Source of the DNA: Candidatus Chloroploca mongolica
GTDB lineage: Bacteria > Chloroflexota > Chloroflexia > Chloroflexales > Chloroflexaceae
Assembly: GCF_004762035.2 (NCBI RefSeq)
Contig: NZ_SIJK02000028.1
Coordinates: 1 to 64,000, forward strand
DNA: 64,000 nucleotides
Direction of reading: 5' to 3'
Shown here in pieces: positions 24,740 to 33,184 of the stretch (its first letter is position 1; every line of letters begins with the position of its first letter). The position numbers were made by a program, and so were the translations under genes. Under the pieces are notes generated by a model, which worked only from the letters and a program-made list of their open reading frames with translations, made no database searches and had not been told where the DNA came from.

Positions 24740-26668
24740 ATGGAACTGATCTCGCAAGCGCATAACTGGTTGCTGATGCTTGCCAGCGCGGCTCTGCTCT
24801 TTGTGCTCCCAGGCTTGGCGCTGCTGCGGCTTTGGCGTGGCGCTGCTGCGCTGACCATCCTCGAACAGGCCGCCCTTGCGCTCGGAATCGGTCTGTCGCT
24901 CTATCCGGTACTCTTGCTCTGGGGTGATCTGCTCGGCATGAAACCCGGCATGTTGCTGGCATGGAGCGTACCACTCCTTAGCCTGCCCCTGTTAGGCTGG
25001 ACTTTTGTGCGCCGAAACCCACCGATCGAGCGTGAAGCATGGCGCATCCGCGAGCCAGGGGGCAATGTCTGGCCCTTGGTGATGGTGCTCTTTGTTGGTT
25101 TTGCCTTGCTGGGTGTGCGTTTGCATACGATTACCGATCTCAGTGTCCCTCTCTGGGGCGATTCACTCCACCACACGATGATCACCCAAGTGATGGTCGA
25201 ACAAGGGGGCCTCTTCAGTTCCTGGCAACCCTATGCGAACCTGGAGACAATGACCTACCACTTCGGCTTTCATAGTCAGATTGCGGCGATGATCTGGCTA
25301 ACCGGGCTGGAAGCACCTGAGGCGGTGCTGATCGGTGGTCAACTCGCCAATGCTGCCGCTGTTTTTACCCTCTACCCGCTGGCGCTGCACCTGGGACGAA
25401 GCCGCTGGGCGGGGGTGGTGGCCCTGCTCGTGGCAGGGTTGCTCGCACCGATGCCGATGTTCTATGTCAACTGGGGGCGCTATACCCAGCTGGCAGGTCA
25501 GATCATTTTGCCGGTCGCAATCGCTTGCTTGTGGTGTTACCTTGCCTCGCGTGAGCATTCAAAGGCGCTGCTCGGCCTCACGATCCTCTCGATGGCAGGG
25601 CTCTTCCTTACCCATTATCGCGTCATCATTTTTGCCGTCTGTTTTGTCCCTGCCTATCTGCTTGTCAGTGGCAAGTTATCTGGTTGGCGCACCTTTGGCA
25701 TCCGGTTGTTGCTGGTCGGAACAGGCGTTGGCGTGCTTGTGGCCCCCTGGCTCATGCGGATGCTCGAAAGCCTCTTATTTCCCCTGCTCTCGGCGATTGT
25801 CGCCGCCTCCGCTTCAGGTGGAACGAATGCGATCCGTGCCGAGACGATTAACAATGCGATCGGCCACCCCTTCAGCTATCTACCGGCGCTGCTCTGGTAT
25901 GGCATGCTGATCGCACTCTTCTGGGCACTCTGGCGACGTGAACGTGCAGTTCTGGTCGTTGCCATCTGGTGGCTCGGTGCGTTGCTGGTCGTCAACCCGC
26001 AGCACCTTGGTCTGCCAGGGGCCGGGACAATTACCAATTTTGCGCTCTTTATTGCCGCCTATATCCCTGCGGCGTTGCTTCTCGGGGCTGCGGGAGGATG
26101 GTTGTTGCACCGCATTCGTGCGCCCGTCGTGCTGGCTGGCATATCACTGATCCTGGGCGGCTTGAGTCTGTGGGGCATAAGCCTGCGCGCCCACGATCTC
26201 GATACCATCAATTTCGCCCTGGTTATGCCGGAAGATCGCACCGCAATGGCCTGGATCGAAACACATACGCCCCAGGAGGCTCGTTTTCTCGTCAATGGGT
26301 ATTTTCACAACGAGGCAAGCCTGCTCGGCGGCGATGCCGGCTGGTGGATCCCCTTGCTCGCTCATCGGCAGACAACCCTCCCTCCGATGATCTATGTAGC
26401 TGAACAGGGTCCACGTCCAGATTATGCACAGTGGGTCAACGAGTTGTATGCCACGATCGACGATCGGGGCCTTGATCACCCTGAAACGTTGAACTTGTTG
26501 CGTGAACGCGAGATTGCATACGTGTACATCGGGCAACGCCAGGGTCTGGTAGGCAATCCTGATCCAACCCAGGTGCTCGATCCTGAGGTGCTCGGTGACA
26601 GCCCTCATTTTACGCCGCTCTACCACGAAGATCAGGTCTGGATCTTTGCGGTGCAAGCAGATGACTGA
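24740..26668 (+). CDS. GT-C-like polytopic membrane protein (copy 2)
   Basis: This 642-residue protein is a paralogue of the upstream gene. It shares long near-identical stretches such as PGAGTITNFALFIAAYIPAA, the loop VPLWGDSLHHTMI, and the C-terminal soluble domain. Alignment of the first helices supports ATG 24740; the in-frame GTG 24722 overlaps the GAGGAG. The copy separation is 50 bases, so they form one transcript. The pair looks like a recent or conserved tandem duplication, with divergence mainly in the loops and at the N-terminus. They may act on different acceptors or as a heterodimer. Confidence 0.8.
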   Translation: MELISQAHNWLLMLASAALLFVLPGLALLRLWRGAAALTILEQAALALGIGLSLYPVLLLWGDLLGMKPGMLLAWSVPLLSLPLLGWTFVRRNPPIEREAWRIREPGGNVWPLVMVLFVGFALLGVRLHTITDLSVPLWGDSLHHTMITQVMVEQGGLFSSWQPYANLETMTYHFGFHSQIAAMIWLTGLEAPEAVLIGGQLANAAAVFTLYPLALHLGRSRWAGVVALLVAGLLAPMPMFYVNWGRYTQLAGQIILPVAIACLWCYLASREHSKALLGLTILSMAGLFLTHYRVIIFAVCFVPAYLLVSGKLSGWRTFGIRLLLVGTGVGVLVAPWLMRMLESLLFPLLSAIVAASASGGTNAIRAETINNAIGHPFSYLPALLWYGMLIALFWALWRRERAVLVVAIWWLGALLVVNPQHLGLPGAGTITNFALFIAAYIPAALLLGAAGGWLLHRIRAPVVLAGISLILGGLSLWGISLRAHDLDTINFALVMPEDRTAMAWIETHTPQEARFLVNGYFHNEASLLGGDAGWWIPLLAHRQTTLPPMIYVAEQGPRPDYAQWVNELYATIDDRGLDHPETLNLLREREIAYVYIGQRQGLVGNPDPTQVLDPEVLGDSPHFTPLYHEDQVWIFAVQADD

Positions 26669-26675
26669 ACGCGCT

Positions 26676-27236
26676 TCAGGGTGCTGGTGGTGAAAGCAAG
26701 AGACTGCTGGCCCAGCCAACGGTTTCTACGGGGACACGCTCAGGCGTACAATCTGCTGCCGTGCTGAGTACGCGGATCTGATACCAGCGAACGCCATCAG
26801 CGAGGTTCTGCTCTTGCAGAAAGACGACTTCGTCACCAATACAGATCTGACCAAGCACCGTTTCAGGCAAAACAAGCGGTTCCGAACGCAGATTACCGCC
26901 AGCGATCACCGTACCACGGCCCAGGCTTTCGGGAGGTATGGGTCCTGGCGAAGGCACCGTCAAAGCTTCAACCGTCGCCGTCGCGTCACGGGCTTCCTGA
27001 GTTGACCTGAGCAGACTGAGCGCTTCATTCGTCGCCACCACAGCAGTGACCGTGGCAATCCTGGCCTCGATTTGGGCATCACGGAGGCGCAACCCAAGGA
27101 ACGCACCACCAAAAAGCAGGGCGATAACAACCCCGGCCATCAACAGATTCGCCAGGGCCCGCAGGAGACCACCGCGCCGATGGACATGCGGGCTAAACAG
27201 GCGATCCCAATCACGTGGATCTAATCGTGGTGGCAC
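26676..27236 (-). CDS. Membrane-anchored protein with extracytoplasmic SH3-like domain
   Basis: The protein is 186 residues: a charged cytoplasmic N-terminus (~30), one transmembrane helix (NLLMAGVVIALLFGGAFLGL), a helical stalk, and a C-terminal region NLRSEPLVLPETVLGQICIG, DEVVFLQEQ, then GVRWYQIRVL and VGWASSLLL. That pattern is of a bacterial SH3 domain (SH3_3 type), which often binds peptidoglycan or peptides. It is convergent with the GT-C gene pair, with seven bases between stop codons. It is probably cotranscribed after the GNAT gene. Confidence 0.65.
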   Translation of the reverse strand: MPPRLDPRDWDRLFSPHVHRRGGLLRALANLLMAGVVIALLFGGAFLGLRLRDAQIEARIATVTAVVATNEALSLLRSTQEARDATATVEALTVPSPGPIPPESLGRGTVIAGGNLRSEPLVLPETVLGQICIGDEVVFLQEQNLADGVRWYQIRVLSTAADCTPERVPVETVGWASSLLLSPPAP

Positions 27237-27248
27237 ACTTTCCCCAGT

Positions 27249-28139
27249 TTAAGGATGTAGGTTTCGACGCAAGATCAACTGACGCTCACCAGTTGTGACA
27301 AAGCCAAACCACTGGTAGAGGCGCTGTGCTTGCATGTTATATGCCTGGGTGTTGAGTGTCAAGACATGCGCCCGTTGCGCGATGGTAAAGTCAACAACAT
27401 CGGCGAGTAAGCGAACACCAATCGCTTTGCCACGCCACGCGGGGTCAACGGCAATACGCACGAGATGAACGAGGCGTCCGCCAAAATGGGTGGTTGCATA
27501 CGCATAGCCAACAATCGCCTCTCCATGCTCAGCAACCACAACATAGGGGCCTTGCTCAAGGGCAGTGCGCATGATCGTGGCATCTTTGGTCCACTGCGGT
27601 TCAAAACACGCCCGATCGACCGCAAGCACAGCAGGCAGATCGAGAGGCAGGGCTGGACGCACCGTGATCGCAAGATTACCCTGATGAGGAATGTGTAGTT
27701 GTCGTTTTTCATACACAACAACTTCAGTTTCTGGCTCAAACTGTTGGGCCTGCAACGCGGGCACCAGCCAGGGATCGGCCTGCTCATCACCGGCATAGAA
27801 GATCGTATAAACGCCCTGCCGACGGAGCGTCGCGTCAAACACCGGCAAGAGCGTAGCCAGAGCAGAACGCAGATCGAGCCCATCACCAAGGGCAACTGCA
27901 TAGATCCAGCAGATGCCCTCGGCAGGCTGATTGGCCAGCGCGATAGCAACCATCGTGGTGCCAACCTCAAGAACTGCACCCCATTGCTGGGCCATCAAAT
28001 GCTCGAGGTCAGCACCAGTCATCGCATAGTAGCGCCGCCCAGCCTCACGCAACAGCCGCGTTGCAGCGGTTAGATCGGTTGCCTGGACAGGGCGCGCCAC
28101 CGCCTGATTCAAGTCGATACTTTTACGAAATAGCCACAT
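27249..28139 (-). CDS. Tandem GNAT acetyltransferase
   Basis: The protein is 296 residues with two GNAT folds. The C-terminal one (about 145-296) is clear: RPALPLDLPAVLAVDRACF, then GEAIVGYAYATTHF, and the acetyl-CoA-binding motif A VRIAVDPAWRGKAIGVRLLA. The N-terminal one (about 15-140) keeps the fold pattern but lacks a clear R/Q-x-x-G-x-G/A pyrophosphate loop, so it is probably a structural or regulatory copy. The substrate (N-terminus of a protein, small amine or antibiotic) cannot be read. A 12-base gap links it to the SH3-like gene downstream. Confidence 0.85.
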   Translation of the reverse strand: MWLFRKSIDLNQAVARPVQATDLTAATRLLREAGRRYYAMTGADLEHLMAQQWGAVLEVGTTMVAIALANQPAEGICWIYAVALGDGLDLRSALATLLPVFDATLRRQGVYTIFYAGDEQADPWLVPALQAQQFEPETEVVVYEKRQLHIPHQGNLAITVRPALPLDLPAVLAVDRACFEPQWTKDATIMRTALEQGPYVVVAEHGEAIVGYAYATTHFGGRLVHLVRIAVDPAWRGKAIGVRLLADVVDFTIAQRAHVLTLNTQAYNMQAQRLYQWFGFVTTGERQLILRRNLHP

Positions 28140-28167
28140 ACCCTTACTGGATCAACGCAACAATCGC

Positions 28168-28767
28168 TTAGGGATAACCAGTATATACCTTACCCAGATC
28201 CAGAGTCTGCCCGGCTTCCACTTCAAAGATGAGATCCTGCGACGAATCGTCACCCTGACGAACAAGGTACTGATTCAACGGACCCTGCACAACAATGGCA
28301 TAGCGACCAGGAGGCACATCACCAAAGGCAAACCCACCCTCACCGTCCGGTGTGACCCAGGGATCATTCTCGGGATCATGGCTAACTGCATCCATCGTCG
28401 TCGCGTCCGTCGCAATCACTGGCGAAAGGTAGAGCACAATGGCATCATAAACGATTTCATCAGTCTGGATGCTATAGAGTACCCCGTGGACAACGCCCGT
28501 CCCTTCTGATGGAACAGGAAGCGGTTCAGGCTGCCGTCCTGGTGGTGGCGTATAGCCAGGGCCAGGATAGGCAGGATCGACCGTTGGCATAGAAGGCACG
28601 ATCGGATAGGGGTATGGATAAGGATCCTCAGAAGGCTCAGGGGTAGCCACCTGAGTCGGTTCAGGGAGAGGAGTCTGGGTTTCGGTTGCCGGGCCGCCGC
28701 AGCCTACGAGCATGGTCAACAGAACCAGCCAGAGGGCCAGGGGCAGCCAGAAAGACGTACGTTGCAT
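28168..28767 (-). CDS. Lipoprotein with proline-rich spacer and Cna-B/transthyretin-like domain
   Basis: The 199-residue protein has a lipoprotein signal: LALWLVLLTMLVGCGGP places the lipobox cysteine at 23. A ~60-residue spacer is rich in Pro, Tyr and acidic residues (PYPYPYPIVP). The rest resembles a carboxypeptidase-regulatory/Cna-B-like beta-sandwich: GVVHGVLYSIQTDEIVYDA and then GEGGFAFGDVPPGRYAIVV. It would be anchored on the outer face of the membrane. It lies downstream of the repeat-built exported protein on the same strand, separated by a hairpin, and upstream of the GNAT gene. Confidence 0.8.
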   Translation of the reverse strand: MQRTSFWLPLALWLVLLTMLVGCGGPATETQTPLPEPTQVATPEPSEDPYPYPYPIVPSMPTVDPAYPGPGYTPPPGRQPEPLPVPSEGTGVVHGVLYSIQTDEIVYDAIVLYLSPVIATDATTMDAVSHDPENDPWVTPDGEGGFAFGDVPPGRYAIVVQGPLNQYLVRQGDDSSQDLIFEVEAGQTLDLGKVYTGYP

Positions 28768-28787
28768 AAATTGTATACCTCATGCAA

Positions 28788-28828
28788 AGGGGTGTGGAGA
28801 GTCCGCCTTGCGGTTTCTCCACACCCCT
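28788..28828 (-). terminator. Hairpin after the exported repeat protein gene
   Basis: AGGGGTGTGGAGA (28788-28800) pairs with TCTCCACACCCCT (28816-28828) around a 15-base loop containing a small inner CCGC-CTT-GCGG stem. It lies 3' of the minus-strand gene at 28866. The T-run is weak, so termination strength is uncertain. Confidence 0.5.
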
Positions 28829-28865
28829 GATAGAGCCATCGACCGGATCGTGGACGTATCCCGTC

Positions 28866-30242
28866 TTAGAAGTTGATGCCGTTGTAGGTCAGGAAGGCAT
28901 CACCGGCATTCGCAGGAGCAAGCTGGTTGACGATACAAACCACATTGCTGGCCGGGCTAGTCGTCACCGTTGCACCACCAATGTAGCGCTCGGTGGGGAT
29001 CTTGGCATTCTGGAACCAGGTCACCGACTGACCAGCGGCAAGCTCTGCTGTTTCAGGCTCAGGGGTCGTCGTGCTACCAGGAACCGCGTTGGGCGTGAAG
29101 GTCATGGTCGCCGTTGTGCTAACGGTACCGGCATTGCGGCACTGCACAGCGGTGAAGAAGCCACCATTGTTTGCCATCAAGAGCGGCAAGCTCACGCGGG
29201 TGGTCGCACCGGCTGACGAAATACCCTCATAGGAGGTACCGAACTGGGTCGAAAGCTGGTTGACGACAACCACAATGGGCTGGGCCGAAGTCACAATCGC
29301 CGAACCGATGTAGCGGTCAGCGCCGTTGACGATGATCGCCTGGCTCGCACCAGCGCCAAGGTTGAAGGTCTCATTCGTCAGGCTCACCCCATCAGCAACG
29401 GTGTTGGCCCCATAAGCGACCGTCACATCAGCCGCAGCGGTGCCAATATTCTGGATCGAGATACCACTGAAGAAACCAGCGTTGGCCTGCTGCACCAGGG
29501 GCAGCACAACCTCAGTCGAGCCAGCGGCGAAACCGCTGTAGGTCAACTGCGTCTGGAAGCCAGCCTTACCAACCTGATTGACCACCACAGCAACGGGCTG
29601 GGCACTGGTGATCTGGGCCGAACCAACAAACCGGGTACCAAGCTCGGTGCGCGTGGACTGATCAAAGACCAGCGACGCGCCAGGGGCAATGGCAGCCGAG
29701 GTGACCGTGTCAGCAGTGCCATCATTAGCACCGGGGCCGGGGGTGAAGACCACCGTCACCGGCGCAGCTGCGGTACCCGCGTTCTGCACTGCAAACCAGG
29801 TATCGAAGCCCGAGTTGCCACGCTGGATCAGCGGCAGGTTGACCGTGGTCGCGCCCTGAGTCAGGCCAGTTGCAGCCTCACTGTAGAACGGCTGACCAGC
29901 GACGCCGTTGTTGCCCAGGATGTTCAGGATCGCCGCCACAGGCTGATCAGCCTCGATAACGGCCGAGCCGCTGAAACCAGTCTCAACGCTTGGGATCGGG
30001 AAATAGGTCTTGCTCGAACCCGCCGCAATCGACTCACCAAGAATGTTGGCAGCCGACGTGCCATCAGGGTTGATCAGGCGAATATCAACGGTTGCCTGAG
30101 CGGTACCCAGGTTCTGCACCTGAAAACCAGTACTCCACTGAATGCCCTGCTGAGCACTTACCGACCGAACTGGTGCAAGCACCAGCGCCAGGGCCATGAT
30201 TAGCCCTGTCACGAGAGCAATTGCTGTCACTTTGCGCAGCAT
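28866..30242 (-). CDS. Exported protein built of four ~110-residue repeats
   Basis: The protein is 458 residues with a clear Sec signal: a basic start, the hydrophobic core ALVTGLIMALALVLA, and cleavage after VSA at 30. Four repeats begin near residues 37, 147, 257 and 365. Each opens with 'FxVQNxGTAxAxVTV', then a Gly/Pro/Asp-rich hairpin, 'AAGSS...F', and closes with 'GSAxITSAQPVAVVVNQ'. The beta-rich, cysteine-poor composition resembles Ig-like surface or filament proteins. I do not recognise it as a named family. ATG 30242 has AAAGGA upstream. It could be a cell-surface or sheath component. Confidence 0.75.
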   Translation of the reverse strand: MLRKVTAIALVTGLIMALALVLAPVRSVSAQQGIQWSTGFQVQNLGTAQATVDIRLINPDGTSAANILGESIAAGSSKTYFPIPSVETGFSGSAVIEADQPVAAILNILGNNGVAGQPFYSEAATGLTQGATTVNLPLIQRGNSGFDTWFAVQNAGTAAAPVTVVFTPGPGANDGTADTVTSAAIAPGASLVFDQSTRTELGTRFVGSAQITSAQPVAVVVNQVGKAGFQTQLTYSGFAAGSTEVVLPLVQQANAGFFSGISIQNIGTAAADVTVAYGANTVADGVSLTNETFNLGAGASQAIIVNGADRYIGSAIVTSAQPIVVVVNQLSTQFGTSYEGISSAGATTRVSLPLLMANNGGFFTAVQCRNAGTVSTTATMTFTPNAVPGSTTTPEPETAELAAGQSVTWFQNAKIPTERYIGGATVTTSPASNVVCIVNQLAPANAGDAFLTYNGINF

Positions 30243-30388
30243 ACCGTACGTGTCCTTTCGTTACCTACACATCAAGAACCTGATGCGAAACCTTATGACG
30301 TTCACTGTAGCATAGGTACCAACCACCTGGCGATACCTCTTTAGAAGAGTCAACCCTAATCCATCTGGTTCCAATGCTGTGGATTCAT

Positions 30389-30510
30389 CACTAATACCCA
30401 ACAAAAAGAGGAGTAACCCGAAAGTATTAGTGGTTTTTAGCGCTTGCTAAAGCCAAACTTCTGCCCCTCGATCGACCAGACCTCATAGGTCTGTCAGACC
30501 TGTGAGGTCT
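30389..30510. repeat. Two inverted repeats between the exported-protein gene and the glycan operon
   Basis: CACTAATAC (30389-30397) and GTATTAGTG (30424-30432, followed by GTTTTT) form a 9-bp stem. Then AGACCTCATAGGTCTG pairs imperfectly with CAGACCTGTGAGGTCT (30478-30510), a GACCTCA/TGAGGTC hairpin placed 3' of the methyltransferase gene. The second is a candidate terminator for the minus-strand operon. The rest of the gap is featureless. Confidence 0.5.
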
Positions 30511-30538
30511 AGGGTAACGGATTATTTCTGGAAAACCA

Positions 30539-31279
30539 TTATGATGGTGTACAAACAAAGACCAGCAGATCGCCAAGATTGACTGGTACTATTGGGCCGA
30601 TGAGACTGCGGACAAAGGTATGCGGTCGCCGCAGCATCCATTGCCAATCAGTGCGCGTACGGGGCAGCGGGCGTTCGAGTACCACAACGCGTTGCGTGCG
30701 CAGACCATGATCGGCCAGCAAGCGTTGCCATGAGCCGCGAGAAGCATACCGCTGCAGCGGTTGTCCATCATCAAAGACCTCGCCGTGCCGCAAGACATGC
30801 CAGATGTTGCCAAACAAGCCAAAGGCGTTGGGCAACAAGACCACGGCAGTGCCGCCGGGGCGCAGCACCCGCGCCATTTCACGCACTCCTTGCTCGGGGG
30901 CAAAATAGTGCTCGAGGCTGCCAATGTTGGTGACCAGATCAAACGTATGATCGGCAAATGGCAGCCGCTGGGCATTCGAGGCGGCCAACGGAATCGCCGC
31001 CCCTCCGCGCTGGTCGAGTTGATGCAGAGCCGCCACCGAAAAGTCAATGCCCATCCCCTGATAGCCAGCACGCTGGGCAAAGCGCAGAAAATCGCCTTCA
31101 CCACACGAGACATCCAGCAACCGCCCCGGCGGCGGCGACGCTCGCCGCACCAGATCAAGAAACCAGAGATAGAGCGAGTCGCGTTGATGCAGACCACGGT
31201 CACGATAGAGCGTATCATACGCCGCTTGTTCGGCTACTTCCGTCGGCGTGTGACGGATTTCAATGGGATACCACGACAT
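30539..31279 (-). CDS. Class I SAM-dependent methyltransferase
   Basis: The protein is 246 residues from ATG 31279, which has GAGG five bases upstream; the longer frame from 31306 overlaps the preceding gene. Rossmann-type motifs are GRLLDVSCGEGDFLRFA (motif I, SAM), MGIDFSVAAL (motif II), and LPFADHTFDLVTNIGSLEH (post II and IV), followed by VLRPGGTAVVLLPN. The C-terminus is RPHTFVRSLIG. It is the last gene of the glycan operon and probably methylates a sugar or lipid intermediate; the substrate is not evident. Confidence 0.88.
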   Translation of the reverse strand: MSWYPIEIRHTPTEVAEQAAYDTLYRDRGLHQRDSLYLWFLDLVRRASPPPGRLLDVSCGEGDFLRFAQRAGYQGMGIDFSVAALHQLDQRGGAAIPLAASNAQRLPFADHTFDLVTNIGSLEHYFAPEQGVREMARVLRPGGTAVVLLPNAFGLFGNIWHVLRHGEVFDDGQPLQRYASRGSWQRLLADHGLRTQRVVVLERPLPRTRTDWQWMLRRPHTFVRSLIGPIVPVNLGDLLVFVCTPS

Positions 31280-31299
31280 ACACACCTCACGCTCAGGCT

Positions 31300-32235
31300 C
31301 TACCATCGCGAAAAGACCAGCGCCCAGAACAATTCATTCAGCGTAATCCATACGCGCATCAGCAAGGCGATGATCAAGGCGACAGAGAGCGGCACAATCA
31401 GGGTCAACAAGACGACCATGCTGAGATCACGAAAACTAAACCCGATCGGGATGAGAAAAGAGAGCGCACCAACCAACCCGCTGGCAACCCAGATCTGAAC
31501 CAGAACTGGTAACATTGACCACTCGATCAGATAGATCGAACGCACCAGGAAGAAGAGAATCAAGCCCCCGCTCAACCAGACCAGCATATGCAAGCCCACG
31601 ACCAGCAGCGTGGCCGGTAAACCAAGCAACTGGGTCAGCGGTTCACGCTTCCAGCGCTTGAGAATCAGGTTCAACAGGCGCACCAGCAGCATCGGACGCA
31701 CCGCCACCACAAGGCTCACCAGCGCCACCAGCGCCACTGGCAGCAAGGGGATGTTGCCATTCAGCAATGGCGTCAAAGGAAAGAGCATCACGACAAGCAG
31801 ACCACCCGAGGCAATCAAAAGAATCTGTTCCCAGAGCATCCCGAGCAGCGTCATCCGCCGCGCAACCCCAACCTGTTCATAGAGCAGCACACGACTCGCG
31901 ACAAACGGGGCAGGCGTAGGTAAGCGGCGGGCCATCCACGAGTAGAGAAAAAAACGCCCATGGTCACGCCACCCAACGCGCACATTGAGCGCCGACATGA
32001 TAAAGCCCCAGGCAATGACCGCCACCGCCAACGAACCTGTGTAGGCCACACTGCTCAAACCCAAAAAGACCGCATCAAATTGCCAGTCATAGGTTACGAG
32101 GGAGCGCCAGTCACGCACAATCGTGATCAAGATGACCGCCAGGGCCGCAGCGAGCATCCCTCCTACGATGATTCGGCGTGACTGGGGCTTATCCCAAATG
32201 GTACGCCCACGTTGCCACAAGCTTGTTAGCATCAT
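31300..32235 (-). CDS. Lipid flippase-like membrane protein (LPG-synthase TM / UPF0104 family)
   Basis: The protein is 311 residues with about eight transmembrane helices, with the first at IIVGGMLAAALAVILITIV. The middle sequence WEQILLIASGGLLVVMLFP and the final PIGFSFRDLSMVVLLTLIV fit the integral domain shared by MprF, AglD and related proteins. The family places or transfers lipids. In glycan clusters it is usually linked to lipid-linked sugar handling, which fits two glycosyltransferases and two methyltransferases here. It abuts the next upstream gene with no gap. Confidence 0.8.
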   Translation of the reverse strand: MMLTSLWQRGRTIWDKPQSRRIIVGGMLAAALAVILITIVRDWRSLVTYDWQFDAVFLGLSSVAYTGSLAVAVIAWGFIMSALNVRVGWRDHGRFFLYSWMARRLPTPAPFVASRVLLYEQVGVARRMTLLGMLWEQILLIASGGLLVVMLFPLTPLLNGNIPLLPVALVALVSLVVAVRPMLLVRLLNLILKRWKREPLTQLLGLPATLLVVGLHMLVWLSGGLILFFLVRSIYLIEWSMLPVLVQIWVASGLVGALSFLIPIGFSFRDLSMVVLLTLIVPLSVALIIALLMRVWITLNELFWALVFSRW

Positions 32236-33168
32236 TTATACCGGTTGGGCGACGACCGTGATCACCGCGCCTTTGTGGAGTTTACGGTCAATCACCCAGA
32301 GTGGGGGCAAGAGCGCCGTGCGCACGATAAGATTTTCTAGGGCACGCTGGGCAAGTGGTTGCAGGATCTCGTTGCGTACATGTTGACGCAACCAGAAGCG
32401 CCAACTGAGCATCATAACCTGGTAGGTGCTCCCAAGGCAAATCATCTCGCGCACCTGAAAGCCAGCCTGATTGAGCATCTGCGTCAACCTACGTTCATCA
32501 GGGATGAACATATGGCGCGGCTGATCGAGCCCGGCCCAGTAGCGGCCACATAAACGAGCATCCCAGGCCGAAAGGTTAGGTACACGGGCCACAAAGATGC
32601 CATCAGGGGCCAGGAGTTCGCGCACCCGTTGCAGGGTTACCTGCGGCTGATATAGATGCTCGAGCACATCCCACATCGTGATCACATCAAAGGGCGTATC
32701 GGCCAAGGCAACTTCTTCGAGCGTACCCTGATGAACGGTGAGTCCAAAGAGTTCACGAGCCTGCCGCGCCGCGTCGGCACTCAATTCAACCCCAACCGTC
32801 TGCCAGGCAGCGCTACCCGTACCAAGAAAGACGCCGGTAGCACAGCCTACATCAAGGAGCCTGCGTTTGCCAGCGCGCAATGGGGCGTGACGTTCGACCA
32901 GATGCCACCGTTTTTTCAAGCCATAGAGGTGCAGCATGCCTTGCAGCAGGCTGGGGTTGGCCCAGGGTGGGGGCACAAAAGGATCATAGTCGGGAGGATA
33001 ATAGGAGCCGATCTCGTTGGGAGCAGGCCGCGGATTTTGATAGAGCAGGCCACATGCGACACATTCGACCAGGGTAAAGCTTCCGGGCAACCCCAGCAAC
33101 GAATCGGGCAGTGTATAGCGGTGACGTGTCTCAGTTGCGCCACAGAGCAAGCATGCAGTCTTTTCCAT
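32236..33168 (-). CDS. SAM-dependent methyltransferase with N-terminal zinc ribbon
   Basis: The protein is 310 residues. Four cysteines at 6, 9, 36 and 39 (CLLC ... CVAC) make a zinc-ribbon, typical of Methyltransf_23 proteins in polysaccharide clusters. The catalytic domain has RLLDVGCATGVFLGTG (motif I), GVELSADAARQA (II), FDVITMWDVLEHLYQP (IV) and LLAPDGIFVARVPN. It likely methylates a sugar or nucleotide-sugar. It ends directly at the start of the flippase-like gene and lies 16 bases downstream of the GT4 gene. Confidence 0.88.
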   Translation of the reverse strand: MEKTACLLCGATETRHRYTLPDSLLGLPGSFTLVECVACGLLYQNPRPAPNEIGSYYPPDYDPFVPPPWANPSLLQGMLHLYGLKKRWHLVERHAPLRAGKRRLLDVGCATGVFLGTGSAAWQTVGVELSADAARQARELFGLTVHQGTLEEVALADTPFDVITMWDVLEHLYQPQVTLQRVRELLAPDGIFVARVPNLSAWDARLCGRYWAGLDQPRHMFIPDERRLTQMLNQAGFQVREMICLGSTYQVMMLSWRFWLRQHVRNEILQPLAQRALENLIVRTALLPPLWVIDRKLHKGAVITVVAQPV

Positions 33169-33184
33169 CGTTGCCGGGCATCTC

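Noticed and set aside
30389-30432. Plus-strand terminator at CACTAATAC...GTATTAGTG
   Set aside because: No plus-strand gene lies upstream, and the 26-base loop is long; kept only as an inverted repeat.
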